A stretch of 64,000 nucleotides of DNA from Strongylocentrotus purpuratus (GCF_000002235.5 NW_022145596.1:2269352-2333351); one strand, 5' to 3'; counted from the first letter of the stretch, positions 32,390 through 45,220 are shown. Program-made: numbers and translations. The notes: generated by a model from the sequence alone, not told the origin.

Positions 32390-33288
32390 TGTCTTAATTT
32401 TCCCAATTTCCCGTTTCTCTTTTTTTTCTGCCCCCTCTCCTTTACCTTCATTTTCCTTCTCCATTGGGGCACGTGCCACTACGATTATACACATTATTAC
32501 ACACCCACCTAAAGCTCCATTTCATTTGGTGTCATGAATTGTTTGGGAAGCCATTCCCATTATAATAAAGACAATTAGAAGAAAAACAGCAGTTTATTAG
32601 TGGTAGGCCTATCAATAAAAAATAAATTTATGTCTTCTTCGTTCCGCAAACAATACGTTAATGACCTTCAAAAAATAGCTTTTTATTGTATAAGCCGGTA
32701 ATCCTCTTTAACAAGTCAGTAAGCAAACATCTTTTTGTATCCTTCACACAACCACCAATGAAAATACACCATTGTTATTCACTTTTGTTTGTTAAAAACA
32801 CCCACTTCACGGGCATTTACGTAGCGTATCCCAGCCAGCCGCCCTTTTTATCACATGGCCCGGTTTTTATTAGAACTTGATCAGCAATCCCGCTGCGTTT
32901 CTGTAGAATTCAAACAATCGAACCGCCGATCAAGCCTCAAGCCGCCGCTTTAGGGGGCATCGAGTGTGGCTAATACGTTCAAAAGCCGCACGCGAACCAA
33001 ACGACGTCTTTCCATTCATAATCGTCAATATTTTGCTCTGATCATTTATCTAAGGAAACTATAATATCACATCGATAAGTGTAAGAATCCCCCAGGGAAA
33101 GAAAGGCCCCGCCCGTATACCACAACAGCGCTAGACAGTAGAAGACGATGTAACCTTGTTTGTCAAGGAAGGGTGCTGCTGCATGGTCTCAGCTCGACTT
33201 CTCTCAAGATATTTGCCAACTGTTATATACTAATACACGTTAGTAAAGTCATTAATTTAAAAAAGAAACTCAATCATACACCTTATCT

Positions 33289-33290
<2 letters not shown>
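32390..33290. other. Intergenic, CpG-richer unique sequence
   Basis: 32880-33180 contains scattered CpG and no repeat; no gene recognised. Confidence 0.45.

Positions 33291-33291
<1 letters not shown>

Positions 33292-33327
<36 letters not shown>
33292..33327. repeat. (CT)n microsatellite
   Basis: Pure CT run. Confidence 0.95.
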
Positions 33328-33329
<2 letters not shown>

Positions 33330-33847
33330 ATCTCCCTTTCGCCTGTAAAACCTTAAGATACATCATTATACATATACATTTACAAACATTGTGATAAAAA
33401 CGAATAGTAAAAACGAATAGTATACATCGTTAGATCTTGTTCGAAATACGCTCTGAGTAATTAGTTATTATTTTGTATGAAAATCGCTAAAGGATCCCTA
33501 TCGTTGTAATAGTCTCATTAATTGTTGGTCTCGAAAGACGACGTCACTGCATCCTTCAGGATTCTAGATTTAATATAACTATATAAATACAAAATCAAAT
33601 TATACCATCTCAGCTATTTAGAAGATTATAACACTTCATAACAAGATGAAGATTTTTCCCGTTAATTTCTTGTAGATTTACAGGTCGAGGTCATTGCAGT
33701 GCATTAAAAATCAAAACGTCCATATACCAGAAAATTATAGTGTCGGCTTTTAAAATTGCGAATGAATTATTGCTATTCAAGAACATTCTAACAAGTCTCA
33801 ACTCTCTATATCATTCATAGAAGAACATATTACTCATAATATATGAT

Positions 33848-33985
33848 GGAGTGTTGTGGTCGTGGTCGAGTGGATATGTCACCGGACTGTGGATCGCAAG
33901 GTCCGCGGTTCAAGTCCCACCGCAGCACTAATGTCCTAAAAAGCCAGGGTAATAATTATTGTGGAGCGCCAGGAGCGTCATTAAA
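33848..33985 (+). mobile_element. tRNA-derived SINE, internally deleted copy
   Basis: Same head as the SINE at 2194 (GTGGTCGAGTGGATA, GGTCCGCGGTTCAAGTCC, GCACTAATGTCCT), then a jump straight to AAAGCCAGGGTAAT and GGAGCGC. About 130 bp of the body present in the other copy is missing. Confidence 0.78.
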
Positions 33986-34223
33986 TTGTCTTATACACTG
34001 CATGAAGTCGAAGATAGTTTACAGTATCAAAATATAACATTGTTATTATTCTGAGATCCATTAGTGTAGACGATTCCACTGCTCCATAATACAAGCAAAT
34101 ATATTTACTGGGTGATACAGTATATATAGATATCTTGTGGGTAATAATTATAATCAAACAAAAATAATCTTGGAGATTCTATAAGACTGAGAACACAAAA
34201 AATATAATTTAGATGAAGAATCC

Positions 34224-34340
34224 AATATATATATATATATACATGGGTGTCGATACTTACGTAATACCTATTCATCAGGGGGGGATGAATGAATAGATCA
34301 TCCCCCCTGATGAATAGGTATCAGTTACGGATCGACACCC

Positions 34341-34374
<34 letters not shown>
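34224..34374. mobile_element. Fold-back element inside an (AT)n tract
   Basis: Arms starting TACATGGGTGTCGAT and containing ACCTATTCATCAGGGGGG occur in inverted orientation around a 17-bp loop near 34285-34301. Both outer flanks are (AT)n. The arms are nearly identical, differing mainly at CTTACGTAA versus CCGTAACTG. Confidence 0.8.
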
Positions 34375-34377
<3 letters not shown>

Positions 34378-34607
34378 TACTTTTATCTATGCTTAACACA
34401 ATGAATGTGCATGAAAATGGTTTTAAAATCGGAATGAGTAAGCCCCGACGGTATTTTATGGGTTTTCAGGTACTGGAAATGGCAGTCCCCCCCAAAATAT
34501 ATCAGGATTTCTTGGTCAAACTATCGGACAAAAACAAAGTCATAAACAATGTATCCCATTAGAGCCTTTTCTATTTATAGGACAGAAAAACTGAAAGGGA
34601 GATTTAA

Positions 34608-34850
34608 AATGGAGAATGAGAGAGAGAAAGAGAGAGAGATAATCAGCTTCATTGTTCTTCGAATGAAAAGTTAAAAGGAGAGAAAGAGTGAGGAGAGAGT
34701 GAGGAGAAAGAGAGAGAGAGATGGAGAGAGTAAGAGAGTAAGAGAGAGAAAGAGGGGAGAGGAAGAGAAAGAGAGAGAGGGAGGTACACAGAAGGAGACA
34801 TACGAAATAGATGAATAAAAAGAAAGAGAGTGGGATGTGTAAAAAATAGA
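34608..34850. repeat. (GA)n-rich tract
   Basis: Purine tract with many GAGA runs; the minus-strand open frame across it is a Ser/Leu artefact. Confidence 0.92.
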
Positions 34851-35679
34851 TCGGATAAGGGAAAGGAGAAACAAAAATTTCTTTGATTATGACGAAGGAG
34901 GTAAGTACTAATCTTATCAAATTATAGACAACGCACAGAGTTTTCGTTGACACAAACAGGGGTTGTATCAAAACACATCAACACGGAAAACTTGTCTATA
35001 AATACAGTTTTAGAAAAGAATATGATGAAATTTAATTTTGTGTCTCTGATAAATAATCAGTGCTAGTTGAGGTAATTGGATGGAAAATAATAATATCCTT
35101 TATCATGCAAGGTTGAATACGCTCTACTTTGCTTTTTGTACAATCATCAAATACGATGCTCTATTTAATATGAATCTTGTTTTCTCGTCTTGTGGAACTA
35201 TAACGTCTAATTATTGTTTTCATCTTACTTCACATACAAATCTTAATTCAGATAAGCTCACAATGACATTGAAGTGAAAATAATGTTAAAATACAATAGA
35301 GTGATACATTCTTTGGGGTTTTAAAACTTGGTTCTTTCCCTGAAGAAATTTTTCTCAGAAAATTATAATTATTATTGTGCATAATAAATCAACTCATGAA
35401 CAGTGACAATACCGCTACATTTTTTATAATTATTCGCTATCATCTTGGTGAACTCAACCCACTTCGATTCATCAATTTCAACAAAATGTTGATATCTAGA
35501 CTAAATAAGAAAGTTTGGTGGCTGGAAATCTCGCCAAACCATTTTGTGTCCATAATGAATTCATAGACATATATATAGGAGACAAGAGAGGGGCTAGGAG
35601 ACTTAAGCTTCATTCCTCATTACCTTATTCTCATTCTATTGTTCTGCACCCTCTTCCCTTCTCTTTCTTTTTTGACTTC

Positions 35680-35760
35680 TCTTCTTCTTCTTCTTCTTCT
35701 TCTTCTTCTTCTTCTTCTTCTCCTTCTCCTTCTTCTCCTCCTTTTCTTCTTCTTCTTCTT

Positions 35761-35791
<31 letters not shown>

Positions 35792-36114
35792 TTCTTCGTC
35801 TTCGTCTTCTTCTTCTTCTCCTTCTTCTTCTTCTTCTCCTTCTCCTTCTCCTCATCCTTTTCTTCTTCTTCTTCTTCTTCTTCTTCTTCTTCTTCTTCTT
35901 CTTCTTCTTCTTCTCTTCTTCTTCTTTTTCTTCTTCTTCTTCTCTTCTTCTTCTTCTTCTTCTCTTCTTCTTCTTCTTCTTCTCTTCTTCTTCTTTTCTT
36001 CTTCTTCTTCTTCTTCGTCTTCTTCTTCTTCTTCTTAATCTTCTTCTTCTTCTTCTCCTTCTACTACCACTTCTTCTTCTACTACCACTTCTTCTTATTC
36101 TTATTATTATTATT

Positions 36115-36189
<75 letters not shown>

Positions 36190-36243
36190 TTACTACTATT
36201 ACTACTATTACTACTACTACTATTACTACTACTACTACTACGA
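35680..36243. repeat. Compound (CTT)n / (ACT)n microsatellite, about 560 bp
   Basis: 35680-36060 is mostly (TTC)n with short interruptions. It grades at about 36060-36120 into (TAC)n/(TTA)n to 36243. The 250-codon open frame here is poly-Ser/Phe/Leu noise. Confidence 0.95.
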
Positions 36244-36650
36244 ACTTTATCCTTTTACATGTTTTAGTTAGACTTATCAGAGAAAATTATGTTTGTTTAT
36301 TCGTTCGTATATAAAATGTTCATTATATTTTAAGATTGCAGATATTCAACGCAAAGCATTTCTATATTCGCGATTTTGAAAAGATATTTCGTTGATATGC
36401 GAGAATGCCTACTATCAGCGCACAAGCGGTAAAACAGCGAAATTCCCATGATGCATTGCGCATTTGTTTACATTTGTGCCAAAAATAGGTCAGTGGAATG
36501 TGCGTAAAGGAATGTGCAGCGCGCACCGGATCTAAGGACGCGTAAAACGCGAAGCTTTTATGACGTCACAACGAACTATACAGTAGAGGGTATCTGTCCG
36601 GCCTGTGCCGTAAGGACAAACCCTTTATGACGTCACAATACCTATACTCC
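36244..36650. other. Non-repetitive island between microsatellites with two CRE palindromes
   Basis: TGACGTCA occurs at 36561-36568 and 36628-36635, both preceded by TTTA. The GCGCAC and GGACGCGTAAAACGCG words make it CpG-rich. Confidence 0.5.
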
Positions 36651-36714
36651 TACTACTACTACTACGACTACTACTACTACTACTACAACTACTACTATTA
36701 CTACTACTACTACT
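36651..36714. repeat. (ACT)n microsatellite
   Basis: Second ACT tract, probably once continuous with the one ending at 36243. Confidence 0.93.
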
Positions 36715-36772
36715 TGCAATGACTACAGCGCAATCATTTCATTACAAACTATGTTAGATAATTATATAATAT

Positions 36773-36901
36773 GACTGGCCTTGAGGGGTATATCAGAAAT
36801 ATTGACCAAGCTCAGATCATATTGCCCCGAGTCGAAAGACGAGGGCAATATGGTCTTAGCGCGGTCAATATTTCTGATATCCCCCGAAAGTAAAGCCAGT
36901 C
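36773..36901. mobile_element. Palindromic MITE-like element (129 bp)
   Basis: Arms 36773-36826 and 36843-36901 are inverted copies (GACTGGC..TATCAGAAATATTGACC versus GGTCAATATTTCTGATA..GCCAGTC), with GGGCAATATG at the inner end. The flanks both read AATAT. Confidence 0.7.
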
Positions 36902-37689
36902 AATATTTTTATTGTTATCCAAATCAGACATCTAGAGCAAATACAGACATCCACCATGACAATCTCAAGAACTGAACAAACTTTGTCAAACCAACACTGT
37001 GCATCCAGTGCTTGACAAAATTTTCGATACACTACAAACAGTGTGTATTTGGTGTGATTATTACGTCACAATAGAGTGCGCGCATAATAGATGCGCAATG
37101 AAAATGCAAGACCGTGGAAAATACCAAGGTATATTTTTACTCGTCTCTACACGCAAAGTCAATACGCGCAGGGAGACCAAGGAAAATACAAAGAATATAC
37201 CCCTCCGTTCCCACTGCTTGTGAAAACTAGGGCAATACGGTTTTGTAAATGACCAGCTCAGATGTCTGATACGGGTAATAATCTGTTTTACATTACCGTG
37301 GTAAACAATACCAAACCCCTTCTTATGTTGATTGGCTGTACAGGTATCACACCTGTTATCCGTTCCAGCTTCTGACCTGTACCTGCTATTGTGACGTCAT
37401 AATCATCTTCCGAAGGTGAAGGACGCAGATGTCTTCATCAAGGTCTACGGGAGTCGGTTTCACAAATGAGATATTAATTTGCTTGTATTGGCGCCATCGT
37501 TCAGTTCTTTATTTATCATGTTTATAATTTTTCTTTTAATAGTTGTTTGTTTGTTTGTATCCTTCATAAGTTTTCTATCGATTCTTGATATTCATGTTCT
37601 CCTTGTACTTTTATATTGTTTCTATCATTCTATTTTGGGTATTTTTTCCTTCTCGTGTATTTCTAGTCCTCCCATAAGTTTTCATTTTC

Positions 37690-37999
37690 GTTTGAAAGAT
37701 AAAGAAGTTCCATTAAGATTGAAGCTCACCACTTGCGGTGCAGTGGTCGGCTGCTTTCCTAATCAGATTCATGTAAAACCTCCCCACCCGGCCAAGCCTC
37801 CCGGAAATGGTGGTTGTTACTTAAAAGAATGAATCTTCAACCAGATAGAAAGCTATTAAGTAATCGTTATTTTTAGAGTTTAATGCACTTGGAAAGCATA
37901 TCATTATTCTGTTTGTATTTACTAATGTAAAGCGCTTTGAGCTTGTTTATGTAAAGGCACTATATAAAGATTAATATGTATGTATGTATGTATGTAATG
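37690..37999 (+). mobile_element. Retroposon tail ending in (ATGT)n
   Basis: GTAAAGCGCTTTGAGC followed by AAAGGCACTATATAAAGATTAAT is a familiar 3' end of invertebrate LINEs/SINEs. It closes with (ATGT)n at 37974-37996. The 5' limit is uncertain. Confidence 0.55.
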
Positions 38000-40900
38000 G
38001 TTCATTAGCACCATCTATACTTAACAGCTTTCCAAAACTTGATTAGCAACAATGATGTTGTTTGTGTAACCAGGGCGATGAAAATATGATCTGTTCAGGT
38101 GTCTCATGTGTAAATGGCGGCTAAGCAAAGAGAAACAAGCCTAGTGTGGGTGTGGTTGCAACTTGTTAATACCATCATGTATTTCATTAGGAGTTGTCAC
38201 CTTTGTGTTGACGTAATGGAATGAAAGAGGCTACCAGACCAGTAGAAAGGTATTCATCCAGCTTCAACAGTTTGATAAGTTACGATGAATTTATAACACA
38301 ATCAATATACCTAATATCTTGACTATAAAAATCTTTATCATTTTTGCATCTTTGGGATACGGGATGTCGAGTCGTTCTTAAATAATACTTCATACTTTTG
38401 ATCTCAGTTTCTCACATTCCGTAAACGATAAATATAATAGCAGAATGCATTGCTATCGAAATAAAATGCTCCATTTTGAAAGAATCGATTTAACAACTCA
38501 ATTTAACAACTAATCAGGTTATGCAGACCAAATTCCTGGACCGATTTAGACATTTTTTTGACATGTAAACTATAAGCTCTGCTTGAAATTCCTACATGTC
38601 CCTCTTTCCAGTTTGATCACTTCATATCATACATAGATCCTGTATTCGGTTGTTAAAACATTATTTGACAAATTTTCTTTGACAATTAACTTTTTATTTT
38701 ATCATTGGAATGCACTGTCAACATATTGGTTGTATGGACATGCATCTTGAAAAGGGAATTATCCAAATAAATTCAGTATTCCGTGACTTCTTAAGGTCCA
38801 GAGAATCAAACTCGTACAACACGCACCATCAGTAATCTTGAGAAGGGGGAATCAAAGAATCAAAGAGAGAGAGAGAGAGAGAGAAAGGGGGGGGGAGAGA
38901 CCAAAAACAATGTTGAAGATATCTCAATGCTCACTTCTGTTATATCATTACGTTTATTATTGTTTGTCATTGTTTATATTATGTGAAAACAAATGAAAAA
39001 TAAATTCGCTCTGTATAAAGCTACTACTACTACAAGAGAAGGGCGAAAACTATGACAGAATATACATCCATATTATCTAGACAGTACGTTGCTCTTTGAG
39101 AATATCGTTGCTCGGGCATAATTATGTCTGACCAAGGTTTTATTAGCATGATGATAACGCCTCGGTCTGACTAATTCCAGGAGTCACAATTAAGAACAAG
39201 ATTCGATGATGGATTAAAATACTAGTATCAGTTTTGAACATAAATGATAAATGCATTCTACCAACATGACCAAGCTAATCTATACCGATACACGCTTGAC
39301 TTCATCGGGAGAAAGTTAATATACATACGATAGATATCATCTGAGATTTAGGAAGTCCGCATGAAATATTAACGCAAACAAGTTAGTAAGGACAGCATTA
39401 ACCGCCTACATCCCTTGTACTCTTCTCCTTCTAACCTCGAGATCGATATCATTATTGATTAATCGATATTGAGATAAAGGATGCCCATTTCAATAGAGTC
39501 TGGTTCTAGGGGGGCTCCTTTACACCCCTGTTGCTTACCTAGATGGAAATAGAATCTACTTGTTTCGAGCAACAATGACAAGTTTTTACGAAGAGCGTCA
39601 TTTTAGGGGCTCCCTTAAAAGAGGTACATGATAACTTGGAGAGGGCCGCAGTATTGGGGTACTATAGAAGAAGACAGCAGAGGATGAGGGAGACTCGTAT
39701 ACCCTCTTATAAATTCAAAGTGTTGATTAACAAAAGGCTTTTAAGTTTGGTAAATAGATGCGATGATAAAAATTAACTTGTAAGGGGTTACATGCTCGGT
39801 GAATAGCGAGTTCAAAATCATCTGCAGCATGTTTGTCTCTTAATTAAAACATACTGACAGATATTATTTCGTGTAGATATTATGTTTTCTTTTCTTTGTT
39901 CTTTAGAGTTAATTATATCACCCCTTAATGATTGTCAAGAATTATTCGTATTTTATGTCTCACTCTCTCCCTAACCTTTTCGATATAAATTTCTCGCTAT
40001 ACCCGATAGAATTTTGTCCCGCTTGACTCCTGTTCTTACGTTTTTATCATCGTTTTAATATCTGTTATTTAAAGATATTATTAGAACATGGGAAATAATA
40101 GCTAAGAGCTAAAACTATATGCCCAATTTTTTATTTTTGTATTAGCGTGGTGAGCAACAGTTGCAAATCGCGTAAAAGCTAATTAAGGTTGGTGAAAGAC
40201 ATAAATGAGTCAATTGAACATGCTTGGTCCTCTCCTACATCACTTTAGGCAAAGAAAGATGAAGTATAGAAGCATAATGACACGTTTTGGCTTCATGTAG
40301 AAAGATCCTACCAATCTTTACCGTACATCTGTCGCCAAAACCTCGCCACGACGGCTGGCTCACCGGCCGCCCAATGTGCATGAATATTTTAGGGGCTGTC
40401 TTGGTAGTGTGTGTCGGAGCCTAGCAATCGCCACCAATAAAACATAATCAGCTAATATAAAAAAAGACGAAACAAGAAAAAAAAATGAATCTTCAGTATG
40501 AAAAGGGGGAATGATAAATTAGACGTTGATATGAGAGAAGAGATGAGGCGAAGAAACGGATGATAGACGTATAGAAAGAACGAAAATATGAGCAATGCAG
40601 TTTGGATACGGTCGGTGTGTCATATCTTTGGGCTATGGCGTTGTTGAGAGCTGTTTGGTCGGCATTACCTCAATGAGATTACCGCCCTGTGCTTTCCCAT
40701 TAGTGCGTTCAGAGCCCGTGAATTTGTCAAGGGGGTTTTCGACAAGAAAGAAAGAAGAAAAAAATCCGAAATAATAGCCATGACACTTGCCAGCGTGGGC
40801 TAGGTGGACATTAAGACGGATAATAATGTTGACGGAAGAAAAACGAGGGTCTTATAAATGCATTTAGATTGGGGAAGAACGAGAAAGAAATAATGGAGGA

Positions 40901-42251
40901 AAATGGGAGATTGGTGGAAGATTTGAATATTAAATCAAGAGTTGTGAGGGGTATTGGGGGTATTCATTGCTTCTCTATATCAGTCCTGGGGTTATTTTGG
41001 TGTATTAGTGGCTTATATCATGCCCTCCCTAACCTCTACTAATAATCCCACTCATTAGTTTGCATTTTAATTCAAATAAGACATGGCCAAGCTGAGGGTT
41101 CAAAATACTCGTGTTCTGATTTTATATATGTTAAATAAAGATAAAGAATTAGACGAGTAGAAGAGGAAGTAACTTCATTGTATGATGGATCATGTCAACG
41201 ACTAGGAAACGAATGCATAATTCATGAAAACTTTCTTTCTTTTCTTTCAGTCTATTTATTCTTATTTCCACCTTTTACATTTTGAACTAATTTTTGCAGA
41301 CAAATATCTGCAGACAATATTTATACACTGATAGGCGATACCAAAAAAAATACATGGGTAAAATAAGGATTACGAATTTGATGAAAATACTCATTACAAT
41401 GTAAATCTCATGACAGACTATCGTCTATTCTACATTATATAGGATGTTAAAATGAAGCAAACAATACCGAGAAATGAAAGACGCCAAGACTTATAAAAGA
41501 GAACGCAAGAAGGGAAGGGAGTCAAGAAAGAATCAAAATGAAATTCATTTACAAGTACAAGAAGACTAATAAAATAAATATCATAGCATTATTATCATTT
41601 TACCATATAACTGCTAACATATATATATTTGCTCATGTACATATTCCAAATCATATTTATTTTTCACTCTTAAAGATTAAGTTCGAAATGTAGAAGATGG
41701 TTTGAAAACAATGATAAAAATGAATACTGATACTAAAGTGACCGAATACCCAATTATATTTTATTTCGTTTAAGATGCATGGAAGGAAACAACTATATTT
41801 CATACATTGTCTTGCTTTATCCGATGATGACTATCTATCAGGATTTTTTTTTTTGTATATGCACGCCTTTTATTTTATTTTTGTCGGCATAAATTTCAAA
41901 TACAAGTGAAGACTGATCGTAAGATGCTTCAGTATAATATTCAAGCAAAGCAAGTATTGATTATGAAGAAGAAAAAAAATCACTAGACTTCAAAACTTAT
42001 AATCTGAAAGGAGAAATCTGTCAGTATATAAATTTACTGGCTCTGATTATATCATTTAGTAGTTGATACAACTCATCAGTCAGACAAAATACCCTCCATC
42101 TCAAAATAGAGACAATGTTGTACACGGTGATGATGAAATAAACACCGCAAACTGATTCCAAAACCCCCTCCGAAGTGAGTCTGTCTTAAAGTTTGTATAT
42201 AAATGTATTGTCTGTTATCTATTTTGTCTGTCTGTCTATCTGTCTCCCTGT

Positions 42252-42256
<5 letters not shown>
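38000..42256. other. Intergenic, 4.2 kb with few repeats
   Basis: Only a short (GA)n at 38866-38884. Otherwise unique AT-rich sequence with GC-richer islands at about 40320-40440 and 40600-40740. A 13-bp Brn3-like site ATGCATAATTCAT lies at 41213-41225. No gene recognised. Confidence 0.5.

Positions 42257-42305
<49 letters not shown>
42257..42305. repeat. (CT)n microsatellite
   Basis: Pure CT run preceded by (TCTG)n. Confidence 0.95.
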
Positions 42306-42308
<3 letters not shown>

Positions 42309-43728
42309 TCTCCACTTTCTTTCTTTCTATTTCTCTGTATTAATATATTTCTTGTACCCGATGATCGGCCATTTTCCAACACATCTAGAATTCAGATCAC
42401 ATGAGCCGGGACTATACGGCAACCATCAAGAAACAATGTTAACGGCTGTTTGGGATATCCTCTATATTTTTATCGCAATTTTCTATTGTCTTGTATTCGC
42501 TCGCCTTCCTCCCTGTTTTCTTCATATCAAACTTTAAATTCGTACCACTCCCTAGCTACTGTACTCGTCGTTAGGATAGAAATCTAGTGATATACAGGTA
42601 TTACGGTGTTTTCCTGATATTTTAGTGTAATGCTCTCCATTTTTACGACCATGAATACGAAAGAGTTACGGTCATTAATATTAGATCCTCTTTTAACTAT
42701 AATTTTCTTCTCTTTCAAAAACATTGCGAAGTAACGATGTGCTGGATATCATCTTATGGAACCGCTATATACTGTGAGATTTTAAGTGCGTCGTTGTGGC
42801 GTGGTGATCATATATTGGTTTCAAAATCATATTCTTAAGTATACCGGTAGGCATGATAGATTTAAAAGCAAAGATGGTTTTAATAAACACTGCACTTTTT
42901 AATGTGTACTCATTTCTCAATGCAGAATCCATACTCATGTCTTACAGCTACTGAAGGCGAGTTACATGGTGACATTAGGCTTTGCGGAACTACTCACGGT
43001 CTTACGGGATAAGTTTGTTTTCTTTTACAATCTCGGGCAAGATTGATGAGATGTTTTCAAATCAGACGTCGCTTTTCAATTAACAAAGAACTGAAATAGA
43101 AAGTACAGATCTCGATATTTCCTTTATATTCATGTCAATTTATTTTATTTTAAAGACAACTAATTTCTACATCATTCGGATTGCAGACTTTAATGGTTTC
43201 TAAAACAAAGCTTCTCATCCTGTTCTGAAAACCATGATACATGTATCGGATATAGGCTCTGGCAATATTATTCGAAATACGAGTACACACTCACGCATTA
43301 CAATTTTGTGTTATTATCGTTGTGTAATATGATAATCAATTTGGCAGCTGCATAGAATAGCAAAAATTATATTATACCGTAGTGTGTGTAAGACCTTTAT
43401 ATGAAATGTTATACTTAAAATGTGAATGAAGATGTTGGGTATTAATTGAGAGACGTATAGGCCTAAATCTACGCGATAGGATTTTGAAACCAAACATTCT
43501 AGTCATTTATGACTGTGCTAAGATTTCAAGACAATGTATTAGAATAATATTGATGACATTCAAGGAAATACTTTAGTTTTGCACATAAAAAGAGAGAAAG
43601 AAATTGAAACATACAAAGATAATGAAAAGAAAAGACGATTGAATTGGAATTAAAAGAATTATCTAGAATAAAATGAAAGAAGAGGAAAAAATAAAGAATT
43701 AAGAGAAACAATAATAAGATGAGGCTAT
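42306..43728. other. Intergenic unique sequence
   Basis: No gene, repeat family or unusual composition recognised. Confidence 0.6.
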
Positions 43729-43736
43729 GCAAAACT

Positions 43737-44191
43737 CAGGCGCGTACACAGGGGGGGGGGTTTGGGGGGTTAACCCCCCCCTTTGGTAATTTTTTGTGTG
43801 TAAACCCCCCCCCCCCTTAATTTCTCTAAACCCCCCCCCTTTTGGATTTTTTTTTGGTTTTTTTTTGTTATTAAAAAAAATAAAATATCCCCATGGTTGG
43901 CTTAAAAAAGCTGACCTTACCCCCCCCCCCCCCAACGGAGCAAAATGTCAAATTTTCAAATTTCGAGACCAAAAAAAAAAAAAAATGTGCCCTCTTACCC
44001 CCCCCCCCCCCCGCTTTCAGCGGTCGGCTGAGTCGTTGCGATTTTTTTGGGACCAAAAAAAAAGAAAAAAAAAGTGCCCTCTTACCCCCCCCGCTTATTC
44101 AGCGACTGGCTGAGTCGTTGCGAAATTTTCGGCCCGATTTATAAATATTAAAACCCCCCCCCCCCCTTGAAAAATCCTGCGTACGCGCCTG
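43737..44191. mobile_element. Non-autonomous hAT element with exact 8-bp target duplication
   Basis: Ends CAGGCGCGTACACAGG and CCTGCGTACGCGCCTG, flanked by GCAAAACT on both sides (43729-43736 and 44192-44199). The 455-bp body is poly-C/poly-A rich and contains a diverged tandem pair built on GTGCCCTCTTACCCCC and GGCTGAGTCGTTGCGA. No transposase. Confidence 0.88.
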
Positions 44192-44199
44192 GCAAAACT

Positions 44200-45220
44200 T
44201 ATACAATTTCTGCACCAACAAGATTTGTCAAACTCTTGAAATAGAAACATCCATCCGATGTCTTCTAACTTATTCTAATATTCTTTGTTTCTTTGAGTAA
44301 TTAATCAATTCTATGCTCTCACAAATTTCAAGACAAAGTTGAAAAGCACAAGCTAATGCTTAGTACACGTGCAGTGTCGTCACATAGCTAAGCTTCACGT
44401 AATACGCTGCGTGACCAGAGGCAAAGTTTACGACGAACAGCAAAGGAAGATGTCACAAGATTCAAGATTGAGAAATATCCCGTTCAGATTGAAACGTGAA
44501 TCTTACACACGTTTCTTGTTTGAGTATGCCGTGGTGATAACATGGTCCGTTGGGGGATATTTTAAGAACGTTTTATTTCTTAAGCATATGCTGAAACCTT
44601 AATCTTGTGCTTAAATGTTTTACGAGTTGCATAAACAAGAATAAACTCTGATAATATCGAGTTATTTTGCTGTTGTTTATTTCAGCCATTTTCAGTGCCC
44701 TGGTAGATGACGTAGGATGAATAGATTGCATACTGACAAATTCGATCACATAACTTTTCATAGTAAAAGAGAAAAAGTTCTATTGTGCAAAAATCGACAG
44801 GACTTATTTTTATAACAGATCTAGAAATGGTCAGTAGAATCAAAATAATGAAACTGCTCGTACTCTTTTGGCATATAACACGCTGCTCATCCAGTGAGAT
44901 AGATATATAGAACGCACAATCGGATAAGAGTCTACATTAAACAGTAAGGTACTGATTTTTTCCGAACTACTTATGTACGTTATTTGTTGCACAAAGGCAA
45001 AGACGTGTTTTAATAGAACCAGTTATATCTCTATGATTACATTGAGTATGTCTTATATAGGGAGATTGCTTCATTGTGCATGTTGTGGCAAAAATTATTT
45101 GAGTAGGCAGTAGGCCTATCATATATTAAGACAAAAGTTATATCTATTGTCAATATCTTTATCGAGATCAGCTATGTGGCGTCATCTGAGACAGGAATGG
45201 GTAATATCATATCACGTCGC
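44200..45220. other. Intergenic unique sequence
   Basis: No gene or repeat recognised. Confidence 0.6.

Noticed and set aside
35515..36267. 250-codon open frame, the second longest in the window
   Set aside because: Encodes only Ser, Leu, Phe and Ile runs generated by (CTT)n/(ACT)n; no coding signal.
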